Positions 16,667 to 24,234 of a stretch of DNA of 39,623 bases are shown piece after piece. The translations under genes and the position numbers were made by a program. Numbering within the stretch: position 1 is the first letter of the stretch; every line of letters starts with the position of its first letter. Under the pieces are notes generated by a model. The model was not told the DNA's origin and did no database searches. It saw nothing but the letters and a program-made list of their open reading frames with translations. The stretch is from Anaerosporobacter sp031551385 (lineage in GTDB: Bacteria; Bacillota; Clostridia; Lachnospirales; Lachnospiraceae), in the NCBI RefSeq assembly GCF_031551385.1, contig NZ_JAVBNS010000007.1, forward strand, positions 1 to 39,623. The letters run 5' to 3'.

Positions 16667-16879
16667 ATGGACTATTTTGGTATGAGTTCAGTATTTCCGG
16701 TGGTTATTGATAATGGTAGACGAATGACAGAAGCTGAGAAAGAGCAATTGTACTTTCGATACAAAGACAATCACCATGATCAAGCAGCTAACAGAGTGCT
16801 AAATAGCAATATTCTTGAAGATAACGTTGACTCACTACTAGATTTATCAATTCTGTCTAGTGTGGATAAGAACGTTTAG
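16667..16879 (+). CDS. Small conserved-looking protein ahead of the RiPP genes, unknown
   Basis: A 70-residue soluble protein with a textbook ribosome site (AGGAGG, then seven bases, then ATG 16667). It opens with MDYFGMSSVFPVVIDNGRRM, followed by a charged helix (TEAEKEQLYFRYKDNHHDQA) and an acidic/Leu-Ser tail (NILEDNVDSLLDLSILSSV). I do not recognise a family and see no Cys, membrane helix or leader-cleavage motif. It is co-oriented with the two radical SAM enzymes, precursor and flagellin that follow, 153 bases downstream. It could be a second unusual substrate, a chaperone-like partner of the maturase, or a flagellar accessory protein; none of these is shown by the sequence. Confidence 0.65.
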   Translation: MDYFGMSSVFPVVIDNGRRMTEAEKEQLYFRYKDNHHDQAANRVLNSNILEDNVDSLLDLSILSSVDKNV

Positions 16880-16923
16880 GAAAATGGCATCAGGTTTCGT
16901 ATTTTTATATATGGGACTTGGTG

Positions 16924-16949
16924 CTGTTTTTTTGTGTCGAAAAAAACAG
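16924..16949. promoter_or_regulatory. Perfect AT-rich hairpin between the small gene and the radical SAM operon
   Basis: CTGTTTTTTT (16924-16933) and AAAAAAACAG (16940-16949) pair over ten bases with a six-base loop. It lies in the 153-base gap that also contains a TATAAT (around 16960). It could be a weak attenuator or terminator for the small gene, or a protein-binding site near the radical SAM promoter. Confidence 0.35.
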
Positions 16950-17032
16950 ATATGTTTATACTTATAATGTATTGATTTTGAAAAATAAGGATGCTAATAT
17001 TTAGTAAAGAAAAATGAAGGGGGAGGGGTAAC

Positions 17033-18958
17033 GTGAAAGATGTTTGTCTTGTTCAGATGCCATTTTCATTATTGTTTCAACCAAGCTTAGCACTTAGTAT
17101 CCTTAAATGTGATGTGGAGTCATCGGGGTTATCATGTGGGATAGATTATGCGAATTTAAGGTTTGCACATATGATAGGTGCAAAACATTATGAACGTGTA
17201 CAAGCACCAGGAGTGCTTTATATGACTGGAGAAGCCGTTTTTTCTGAATGTGCTGGGTTTGCAAATGGGGATAATTTCGAAGAATATTTTCAAGGGATTG
17301 AAGGATTTGGGAGAGAACACAAGAAAATCAATTATTTTGATTTCAATTTAGTGAAAGAGTCGTTTTTTTATGTAAAAGAGCAAGTGGAAAAATTTATAGA
17401 TGAAACAGCGCATTATTTATTAAGTCATTCTCCAAAAATAATAGGGTGTTCATCAACTTTTCAGCAGAATAATGCTAGTTTTGCTCTATGTAAGAGAATT
17501 AAAGAGTTAGATTCTACGGTTATTACGATTATGGGTGGTGCACAATGTGCAGCCGATATGGGTGTTACAATTTCCGAATATATTCCTTATGTAGATTATG
17601 TTTTTTCGGGGGAAGCCGATCATTCTTTTGGTGAATTGTGTGTAAAAATATTAGGAGGAGAACCCTGGGAAAATCTTCCCTATGGAACGATAATAAAAGG
17701 AAAAAGTGTTATACATAAAGCACCTTATGCAATCACAGAAGATATGGATGCTGTGCCAGTACCTGACTATAGTGAATATTTTGAAGCATTAAAAGAATAT
17801 GGATTTGATAAAATCATCCAACCAACGCTTCTTATTGAGGGGTCACGTGGATGTTGGTGGGGAGAAAAGAATCCTTGTACTTTTTGTGGTCTTGGAAGTG
17901 TGACAAGAAAATATCGTCAAAAAAGTGTAGCGAGAGTGCTGAAAGAACTAAATGAGCAATCGGAGAAATATAACATAAAGCAATTCCTGTTTACGGATAG
18001 TATTTTAAGTAATGAGCATCTTAGAGAATTAATACCACAATTGAAACAACAAGATAGAGGGTATTCTCTGTTCTGTGAAATCAAGTCAAATCTAACGGAG
18101 GGAGATATTAAAAATCTGAGAGAGGCGGGATTTACATTCATCCAGCCTGGAATTGAGAATTTGCAGGACGACATCCTACAACTGATGCACAAAGGAAATA
18201 CGGCAATACGCCATATTGAACTTTTAAGAAATTGCAGAACATATGGAATGAAAGTGTCGTGGAATATATTAGTCGGGTTTCCTGGAGAAGAGAAAAAATG
18301 GTTAAAGGAATTACTAGATGTGATGCCACTTTTAAGCCATTTGCAATCACCGAATAATTTAAATCACATTATATATCAAAAGTATAGTGTATATACAAAC
18401 AATCCAGAACAGTATGGATTGGAATTGGAGCCGATGAAAGTATATGACTATATTTACGCAGGGAATAAGGAATTTATTAAAGGTATGGCGTACAATTATG
18501 AACCTTGTGGAATCGAAGATAAGGAAGACTATTATGATTTGCCACATAAAGATGAAGTTTATCAACAACTAACAAAGGCATATTATGACTGGTCTGAAAA
18601 CTTTCTGCGAAAAGGTGATCGTTTGCAGATGTTTACATATCCCGATAAAATAGAGATTTTAGATTTTCGTCAAATTGCAAAGAAAACATATTATACGTTA
18701 GTGGGAATACAGAAAGAGATATATTCAGAATGCAGGACTTCTCAAAAGAAGGTGTTTCTTTTGGAAAAGTATAAGGAGACATTTGCTATATCTGAGATAG
18801 AAGAAGCAATTAAGTATTTGATAGAACAACAATTAGTAATTTCAATTCATGAGGAGGTGTTAGCTTTGGCAACGGAAAATTTGGAGTTTCCGTTTGAAAA
18901 GGATAAATCACCTTTTGGATTTATAGATGTTAATGGATGGAGGGAGAGTAATGAATAG
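17033..18958 (+). CDS. B12-binding radical SAM RiPP C-methyltransferase
   Basis: A 641-residue enzyme of the ribosomal peptide maturation radical SAM protein 1 group, which methylates unactivated carbons of precursor peptides using cobalamin and S-adenosylmethionine. An N-terminal cobalamin-binding Rossmann domain is visible around residues 130-205 (IIGCSSTFQ, IMGGAQCAADMG, DYVFSGEADHSFGE). The iron-sulfur motif is C274-x7-C282-x2-C285 in GCWWGEKNPCTFCGLGS, the spacing and WWG insert typical of this group rather than the usual CxxxCxxC. SAM-barrel strands follow (FTFIQPGIENLQDDILQLMH, VSWNILVGFPGEE). The C-terminal ~120 residues resemble a small peptide-binding winged-helix region. The start is GTG 17033 behind GGGGGAGGGG. 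It overlaps the epimerase gene by eight bases. It presumably methylates the tail of the precursor encoded at 20383. Confidence 0.9.
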   Translation: MKDVCLVQMPFSLLFQPSLALSILKCDVESSGLSCGIDYANLRFAHMIGAKHYERVQAPGVLYMTGEAVFSECAGFANGDNFEEYFQGIEGFGREHKKINYFDFNLVKESFFYVKEQVEKFIDETAHYLLSHSPKIIGCSSTFQQNNASFALCKRIKELDSTVITIMGGAQCAADMGVTISEYIPYVDYVFSGEADHSFGELCVKILGGEPWENLPYGTIIKGKSVIHKAPYAITEDMDAVPVPDYSEYFEALKEYGFDKIIQPTLLIEGSRGCWWGEKNPCTFCGLGSVTRKYRQKSVARVLKELNEQSEKYNIKQFLFTDSILSNEHLRELIPQLKQQDRGYSLFCEIKSNLTEGDIKNLREAGFTFIQPGIENLQDDILQLMHKGNTAIRHIELLRNCRTYGMKVSWNILVGFPGEEKKWLKELLDVMPLLSHLQSPNNLNHIIYQKYSVYTNNPEQYGLELEPMKVYDYIYAGNKEFIKGMAYNYEPCGIEDKEDYYDLPHKDEVYQQLTKAYYDWSENFLRKGDRLQMFTYPDKIEILDFRQIAKKTYYTLVGIQKEIYSECRTSQKKVFLLEKYKETFAISEIEEAIKYLIEQQLVISIHEEVLALATENLEFPFEKDKSPFGFIDVNGWRESNE

Positions 18959-20366
18959 CATAGAGGCGAAAAGAATAAATTTTGATTATGATGAAGATAT
19001 AATCCATCAAATATCGCATATAAAAAGATTCCTTGAACTTTGGACAATTGTACCAGGGTTTCAGGAAAAGAGCAAAGAAGAATTAGAAGAGGCAATTAAG
19101 GAGTATAATTTAGACGTTTCCCTAGAAGAGATACGTGTATTATATGACAATGAGTATTATATAGAGCAAAAGAAAAATGGAAGTCCATTATCGGATGCAG
19201 CGGTAAATTATCAAAAATTTATTACGGATAAAATTATGCATCGTGCCTATCTACAAACGGCAGGTTGTGTACCTAAGAATAGAAAATTTGCTAGATGGAG
19301 ACGAATGCAGGTGAATCGTTGCTGGCTGAAATTAGGGGAAAGAAATGCTTCGATGGTTCATGCTCCGATTATATTTGAATTGACAGATGGTTGTTCTGTA
19401 GGTTGTACCTTTTGCGGATTGAATGCTGGAAAATTAAAAGGATGTTATGAGAACTCTTCTGAAAATATGAAGCTTTGGAAGGAAATACTGCATGTTGTGA
19501 AAGAGGTATTAGGAGAGGCAGGAGCGACAGGTACTTGTTATTATGCCACAGAACCGTTTGATAATTCTGCATACGAGGAATTTAGTCAAGAGTTCTATAA
19601 TATACTGGGATTAGTACCACAAGTGACGACAACAGCAGCTATGCGAAATCCAGAACGTATGAGAAGATTTTTAGATAGGGTAAGAGAGCATGAGTTTAAG
19701 ATTCATAGATTTTCTGTTCTTGATTTAAAAAAGTTCTTTGATATTTTAGAGTATTTTACACCAGAAGAATTATTATTTGTAGAATTGTTACCACAATTTA
19801 AAGAGGCAGTTTCAAATAAGTTTTCTATAACAGGGAGAGAATTTCTTCAAACGAATGGTACAGCAGAATTATATAATAATGAAACAATCTGCTGCATTTC
19901 TGGATTTGTTGTTAATATGGTTCGTAAACAAATTCGACTTGTTACTCCTTGTATTACAGATGCAAAACATCCAACAGGGGAAATGGTGTGGGATGAAAGA
20001 GTGTTTAATGATAGTGCTAGTTTCGCATTATGCCTAGAGGCGATGATAAAAGATAATATGAGTAAAGAACTAAATACAAAAGCACCATTAAGATTTAAAA
20101 ACAATGTAGTGTATGATTTATCTACAGATACATATAAAATAAAGCAGGAAAATGGATATCGCACGATTTTAGAACACATAAATAAAGAAACGGAAAATAC
20201 ATTTCATTATGTTGGACGTTCTGTTTTAAATGAAAAAATTTCAGCGGATCAGTTAGCAGAAGATTTACTAGAAAAACAGAAGATTGCTCCAGAACAATCG
20301 TATTTTATTATTAATAAGTTGTTTGAAGCAGGAATATTGGAAAATGGTAACTATGAGTTAGTATAA
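18951..20366 (+). CDS. Radical SAM RiPP amino-acid epimerase, PoyD-like
   Basis: A 471-residue enzyme of the PoyD-type radical SAM epimerase family, which turns L- into D-residues in proteusin precursors by hydrogen abstraction at the alpha carbon. The classical iron-sulfur motif is C148-x3-C152-x2-C155 in FELTDGCSVGCTFCGLNAG, close to the family signature. Also visible are TCYYATEPFDNSAYEEFSQE, VTTTAAMRNPERMRRFLDRV and HRFSVLDLKKFFDILEYF. The ~130 N-terminal residues are helical and may bind the leader, and a C-terminal helical region (DQLAEDLLEKQKIAPEQSYF) is also usual. ATG 18951 with AGGGAGAG upstream is preferred over a longer frame from 18927 because it gives the overlapping arrangement with the upstream gene. 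The precursor gene follows after 16 bases. Confidence 0.88.
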   Translation: MNSIEAKRINFDYDEDIIHQISHIKRFLELWTIVPGFQEKSKEELEEAIKEYNLDVSLEEIRVLYDNEYYIEQKKNGSPLSDAAVNYQKFITDKIMHRAYLQTAGCVPKNRKFARWRRMQVNRCWLKLGERNASMVHAPIIFELTDGCSVGCTFCGLNAGKLKGCYENSSENMKLWKEILHVVKEVLGEAGATGTCYYATEPFDNSAYEEFSQEFYNILGLVPQVTTTAAMRNPERMRRFLDRVREHEFKIHRFSVLDLKKFFDILEYFTPEELLFVELLPQFKEAVSNKFSITGREFLQTNGTAELYNNETICCISGFVVNMVRKQIRLVTPCITDAKHPTGEMVWDERVFNDSASFALCLEAMIKDNMSKELNTKAPLRFKNNVVYDLSTDTYKIKQENGYRTILEHINKETENTFHYVGRSVLNEKISADQLAEDLLEKQKIAPEQSYFIINKLFEAGILENGNYELV

Positions 20367-20382
20367 ATAAAGGAGTGATATT

Positions 20383-20919
20383 ATGGATGAAAAGGCAATG
20401 AAGAATAGGTTGAATTATGGGAAATTGGTGTCTAAATGTTGGGATGATGATGAGCTAAAGAAACGGTTAATTGAATCACCAAGAGATGTTTTGGCGGAAT
20501 TTGGATTACCAGTGGAGTGGGGAGTTACATACAAAGTGATTGAAGCACCACGAATGGTTCAATATATTGTCCTTCCGCATGAGAATGCAACGAATGTAAT
20601 TCAGGAAGTTAGTAAGTCCTTACTTCAAAGAGCGGAAGACAATCCAGAGAGTATATTGCCGGGAGAGTTAGAATTGCGTTTCATTCAGGATACAAAGGAG
20701 ATTAGACATATTGTATTACCATTCCCAATTGAATTAATGACTATTAGGGAAGCAGCAACACTTGGAATAAGGTTGGGAGATAGTACGGCAACAGTTAAAG
20801 ATGTAGTAACAACTCTATATGCCGTATCTCAAGTCACGGTAGGAGATATTGTTGGTGTTGCGACAGAAGCAGTGGCAGGTGTTTTTGTTGCAGCAGGTGC
20901 AGTTATTGTTTTGATTTAG
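20383..20919 (+). CDS. Proteusin precursor with nitrile-hydratase-like leader
   Basis: A 178-residue RiPP precursor. Residues 1-65 are a nitrile hydratase alpha-subunit-like leader: YGKLVSKCWDDDELKKRLIE, then PRDVLAEFGLPVEWGVTYKV and the end strand QYIVLP. Residues 97-113 (ELRFIQDTKEIRHIVLP) repeat the leader's last beta hairpin (49-65), so the leader looks partly duplicated. The tail from about 119 is poor in charge and rich in Val, Ala, Gly, Thr and Ile, ending AVAGVFVAAGAVIVLI, with no Cys, as expected of a substrate for epimerase and C-methyltransferase rather than a lanthipeptide. No clear GG cleavage site is seen, and no C39 peptidase transporter lies nearby. AGGAG precedes the ATG. The product, if made, might be a D/L-alternating membrane-active helix like polytheonamide; that is inference. 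Confidence 0.85.
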   Translation: MDEKAMKNRLNYGKLVSKCWDDDELKKRLIESPRDVLAEFGLPVEWGVTYKVIEAPRMVQYIVLPHENATNVIQEVSKSLLQRAEDNPESILPGELELRFIQDTKEIRHIVLPFPIELMTIREAATLGIRLGDSTATVKDVVTTLYAVSQVTVGDIVGVATEAVAGVFVAAGAVIVLI

Positions 20920-21032
20920 GTTAAATGTTAAGAATGATGAATGCTATTTTCTTCCTGTTGGTGTATAATGTAAGTAAGAAATTTTTTGTTAAGACTTTAC
21001 ATTAGAATACTGAATAATTGCAAAACATCTTT

Positions 21033-21046
21033 GCAAACAAGTTTGC
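21033..21046 (+). promoter_or_regulatory. Small hairpin in the flagellin leader
   Basis: GCAAAC-AA-GTTTGC is a perfect six-base stem 12 bases ahead of the AAAGGAGG ribosome site (21058-21065). Flagellin leaders in Firmicutes are often controlled after transcription, for example by CsrA, and this hairpin next to GGA-containing sequence is the kind of target used; no proof here. A TATAAT at 20964-20969 could give the flagellin its own promoter, but its -35 is poor and no sigma-28 site is convincing. Confidence 0.35.
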
Positions 21047-21072
21047 GGGGGCAATCAAAGGAGGTAATTAGT

Positions 21073-21873
21073 ATGGAAGTAAAACACAATATGTCAGCAA
21101 TGAACAACAATAGAGGAATAGCAGGAAATGCAACCTCTAACTCAAAATCAACGGAAAAATTGTCATCTGGTTACAAAATCAATCGTGCAGCAGATGATGC
21201 AGCAGGACTTGCCATATCCGAAAAAATGCGAGCACAAGTTAGTGATTTGAATCAAAATCATGCAAATGTACAGCACGGTATTGACATAGCAAAGACTGCA
21301 GAAGGTGCATTATCAGAAATCCAGAATATACTTCAAAGAATGTATGAAGTGGCAACAGTAGTTGTAGACGAAAAAGATAGAGGTGCTATTCAAAATGAAG
21401 TTGACCAACTAGTAACTGAAATTGATGGTATTGTCGAAATGACAGGATACAATAAATTTGTATTACTAAAGGGGGTTATCATAACAATTAAACTAAACCC
21501 AGAGAGCCCAACTTCATCTGATTTGGAGATGGAAATTAGACCTATGTACACGAAGGATTTAGGAGTTAAAGGTTTGTCTGTCGGTGACGGTAACAATATA
21601 CAGAATATAAGTGATACGATTAAAGATGCTATCCAGACAGTATCTACGCAGCGTTCAACTGTTGCTGCTTTTCAAAATCGTTTAGAACACACTCTTAACA
21701 ATTTAAATAACGTGATGGAGAACATGCAGGATGCCGAAAGTAGGATTCGTGATATGAGTATGGCGCACGAGATGGTTAAGTACACGAAGCAGAATATAAT
21801 TGCTCAAGCTGGTAAGGCTATGCTTGAACAGGAAAATGAATCAACGCAGGGAGTACTTTCTCTGTTACAGTAG
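21073..21873 (+). CDS. Compact divergent flagellin
   Basis: A 266-residue flagellin. The N-terminal D0/D1 helix region is clear (MEVKHNMSAMNNNRGIAGNA, then STEKLSSGYKINRAADDAAG and LAISEKMRAQ). A C-terminal D1/D0 helix follows (AESRIRDMSMAHEMVKYTKQ to STQGVLSLLQ), separated by only a short central part. Compared with usual clostridial flagellins it lacks the AANGTN turn after the LQRM helix (here LQRMYEVATVVVDEKDR), and several otherwise constant residues differ. That marks it as a divergent paralogue rather than the main filament gene. The start is ATG 21073 behind AAAGGAGG; an upstream frame to 20986 has no ribosome site. No other flagellar gene is in the window. It follows the proteusin precursor with no terminator between them, so the RiPP operon may read into it. 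Confidence 0.93.
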   Translation: MEVKHNMSAMNNNRGIAGNATSNSKSTEKLSSGYKINRAADDAAGLAISEKMRAQVSDLNQNHANVQHGIDIAKTAEGALSEIQNILQRMYEVATVVVDEKDRGAIQNEVDQLVTEIDGIVEMTGYNKFVLLKGVIITIKLNPESPTSSDLEMEIRPMYTKDLGVKGLSVGDGNNIQNISDTIKDAIQTVSTQRSTVAAFQNRLEHTLNNLNNVMENMQDAESRIRDMSMAHEMVKYTKQNIIAQAGKAMLEQENESTQGVLSLLQ

Positions 21874-21894
21874 TTCTGGTTGGTAATTTAATGG

Positions 21895-21940
21895 AGTCTT
21901 TGCAAAATAGAGAATGAAGCTATTTTGCAAAGACTTTTTT
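21895..21940 (+). terminator. Strong intrinsic terminator after the flagellin
   Basis: A perfect 16-bp stem (AGTCTTTGCAAAATAG at 21895-21910 with 21920-21935), a nine-base loop and a T-run. It closes the small-protein/radical SAM/precursor/flagellin block and is one of the strongest terminators in the window. Confidence 0.9.
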
Positions 21941-21961
21941 GGACTTCATATGGAAGTTCTT

Positions 21962-21989
21962 TTGAATAAGAAAATAGTATCATTATAAA
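21962..21989 (+). promoter_or_regulatory. Candidate promoter of the metallophosphoesterase
   Basis: TTGAAT (21962-21967), a 16-base spacer and TATAAA (21984-21989) lie just behind the flagellin terminator and ahead of the phosphoesterase gene, giving it an independent transcript. Confidence 0.5.
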
Positions 21990-22086
21990 TGTTACCAGTA
22001 GATAGGAGTACCGAGGGTTGTTTTATTTGGTTGAAAGAGATAGAATATATAGAAAAAGAACGAAAAAATGGGAGGATACAAACGAT

Positions 22087-23202
22087 ATGATTTGGGTGTT
22101 TATCTTAATAGCGATGCTTTTAGCAATGGGGGCAGGATTTACCTATCTAGTTAGTCGATTATACAAATTTAAGACGATAGAGAATATGGCAAAGGGAAAT
22201 AAGAAAATAAGGATTGTTGCAAGTATAATACCTGTTGCATTGGTTACTATTATCATAGGGTTGATTATAGGATATATGAATGCTATTGTTTGCATGCTTC
22301 ATTTAATCATGTTTTGGCTATTGTGCGATTTTATATTTTGGCTTATCAAAAAGTATTGTAAAAAAACGTTCAAACAATATTATTCAGGACTTATTGCAGT
22401 AGTTATTACGATAGGGTATTTATCAGTAGGTTGGTTTCTGGCACATCATGTCTGGGAAACAAACTATATAATTGAAACTGAAAAAAATGTTGGAAATCTA
22501 AGAATTATTCAATTTGCGGATTCACATGTTGGTGTAACATTTGATGGCGAAGGATTGACTAAGTATGTAGAGCAAATGCAAAAGTTGAATCCAGATGTAG
22601 TTCTGATTACTGGTGATTTTGTAGATGATGATACATCGAAGGAAGATATGATTGCTGCTTGCAAAGCACTTGGAACATTACAAACTACATATGGAGTATA
22701 TTTTTCTTTTGGTAATCATGATAAAGGGTATTATCGTGCAGGATACAGAGGTTATACGGGAGATGACTTGATAGAAGAGTTAGAAAAGAATAAGGTTATC
22801 GTTCTCCAAGATGAAACGGTACTTATTGATGATAGATATTATATTATAGGTAGACAGGATTTCTCGGAAGAAGGACAGGGAGGTTCGAGAGCCCAAATGA
22901 ACGAGTTAGTTCAAGGACTAGATAAAGATAAATTTATTATTGTAATGGATCATCAACCACATGATTATAAGAATGAAGCAGAGGAACAAGTTGATTTGGT
23001 ACTTTCTGGACATACACATGGCGGTCAATTCTTTCCGATTACTTATGTTGGCGAGTGGACAGGTGAAAACGATAAAACATACGGTTTAGAAAAACGAAAG
23101 GAAACGAATTTTATTGTGACTTCTGGAATTTCAGATTGGGCAATTAAATTTAAAACAGGTTGTAAGTCGGAGTTTGTTGTTGTTGATGTAGAAGGAAAAT
23201 AG
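22087..23202 (+). CDS. Membrane-anchored metallophosphoesterase, YkuE-like
   Basis: A 371-residue protein with about four N-terminal membrane helices (residues ~1-130) followed by a calcineurin-like phosphoesterase domain facing the outside. All metal-binding motifs are present: ADSHVG (D-x-H), ITGDFVDDD, FGNHDK, MDHQPHD and LSGHTHGGQ. Relatives of the YkuE type act on envelope lipids or nucleotides; the substrate here is unknown. ATG 22087 is chosen, 11 bases after GGGAGG. A TTG at 22018 with AGGAG nine bases upstream is a serious alternative and would add 23 charged residues before the first helix. It is a single-gene transcript between two terminators. Confidence 0.9.
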   Translation: MIWVFILIAMLLAMGAGFTYLVSRLYKFKTIENMAKGNKKIRIVASIIPVALVTIIIGLIIGYMNAIVCMLHLIMFWLLCDFIFWLIKKYCKKTFKQYYSGLIAVVITIGYLSVGWFLAHHVWETNYIIETEKNVGNLRIIQFADSHVGVTFDGEGLTKYVEQMQKLNPDVVLITGDFVDDDTSKEDMIAACKALGTLQTTYGVYFSFGNHDKGYYRAGYRGYTGDDLIEELEKNKVIVLQDETVLIDDRYYIIGRQDFSEEGQGGSRAQMNELVQGLDKDKFIIVMDHQPHDYKNEAEEQVDLVLSGHTHGGQFFPITYVGEWTGENDKTYGLEKRKETNFIVTSGISDWAIKFKTGCKSEFVVVDVEGK

Positions 23203-23221
23203 ATATAGAGGTAACATATTC

Positions 23222-23260
23222 AAAACACTGCTTATTAGAAATAGAGGGCAGTGTTTTTTT
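23222..23260 (+). terminator. Intrinsic terminator after the metallophosphoesterase
   Basis: AAAACACTGC (23222-23231) pairs with GCAGTGTTTT (23248-23257) and runs into seven Ts. It marks the left border of the xylan locus. The following ~170 bases up to 23433 contain AT-rich sequence with a weak TATAAA-like element near 23333, but no clear promoter or operator. Confidence 0.88.
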
Positions 23261-23433
23261 ATTTAGCAAGAATTGATAAATCATGGGCAAAGATTAGGAA
23301 GTGAAAAGGGCAATAATCCTTTAAAATAATTATATAAATATAACTAAAAGGGACTTGGTTTTATGGTGGTAAGGAGGAAAAAGTCTATTACCCAGTAGAA
23401 TGTTCCTTTTTTGAAAAAGACTAGGAGGCAAAG

Positions 23434-24234
23434 ATGGCATTTTTAAGTGTAGAATTTTATTCGGATTGTTTAAAAAGATGTGTGGATTTTAAAGTGGTTC
23501 TGCCAGATGGGGAACAACAGACCCCACTAAAGGCGTTATATCTTCTTCATGGATATGGGAATAGGAACTCAGAATGGGTGCTAAATAGTAACATCACGGA
23601 AGTGGCGAAAAAGTATAATCTTTGCGTGGTACTTCCCTCAGGTGAAAATAGCTTTTACTTGGACGGAGAAGCAACAGGTAGAAAATACGGCACGTTTATA
23701 GGGGAGGAACTACCTTTGTTTGTGCAAAGGATATTAAGGGTATCTTCCGATAGACAGGATAATTTTATAGGAGGACTATCCATGGGAGGATTTGGGGCTA
23801 TTCATACGGCATTACAGTTTCCGAATCGCTTTGGTAAATTATTTGCCTTTTCTTCTGCGCTGATTGTATCAGAGGTAATGAAGATGGAGGAAGGTGGCGG
23901 AAATGCCGTTGCCAATGAGGCTTACTTTAGACTCATGTTTGGAAAAGAGGAACTCTTAGAGCATGGAGATAGCAATCCAGAGGAATTGGTGAGACGTATC
24001 AAGGAGCAGAATGCACCAATGCCTGAAATGTATTTAGCATGTGGAACAGAAGATTTTCTAATTCAAGAAAACAGACATTTTCATGAGTTCTTACAGAAAA
24101 AAGAGGTAGAACATGTGTATCATGAAAGTAAAGGGGCACATGATTTTGTATTTTGGAATGAGTACTTAGAACCAGCAGTACAGTGGCTAATGGGGTCCAG
24201 TGAGGAGAAAATCGATGAAAACAACAGCATTTAA
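23434..24234 (+). CDS. Intracellular carbohydrate esterase, CE1/esterase D type
   Basis: A 266-residue alpha/beta hydrolase, likely an acetyl- or feruloyl-esterase that deacylates imported xylo-oligosaccharides. The oxyanion segment is LYLLHGYGNRNSEW. The catalytic triad is read as S116 (GGLSMGGFG), D207 (CGTEDF) and H236 (KGAHDFVFW). The length matches the esterase D/CE1 family. There is no signal peptide. AGGAGG precedes ATG 23434. The last 20 bases overlap the GH43 start, so the pair is translationally coupled, which supports a joint role on decorated xylan fragments. Which acyl group it removes cannot be told from sequence. Confidence 0.88.
   Translation: MAFLSVEFYSDCLKRCVDFKVVLPDGEQQTPLKALYLLHGYGNRNSEWVLNSNITEVAKKYNLCVVLPSGENSFYLDGEATGRKYGTFIGEELPLFVQRILRVSSDRQDNFIGGLSMGGFGAIHTALQFPNRFGKLFAFSSALIVSEVMKMEEGGGNAVANEAYFRLMFGKEELLEHGDSNPEELVRRIKEQNAPMPEMYLACGTEDFLIQENRHFHEFLQKKEVEHVYHESKGAHDFVFWNEYLEPAVQWLMGSSEEKIDENNSI

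Noticed and set aside
20986..21072. Longer flagellin start and a sigma-28 promoter ahead of it
   Set aside because: The upstream frame has no ribosome site, while AAAGGAGG sits right before ATG 21073. The best sigma-28-like match (near 20992-21015) keeps too few consensus bases and has wrong spacing.
23363..23398. Short leader-peptide-like frame (MVVRRKKSITQ) upstream of the CE1-like esterase
   Set aside because: No ribosome site of its own, no alternative hairpins of an attenuator, and such frames are common by chance.
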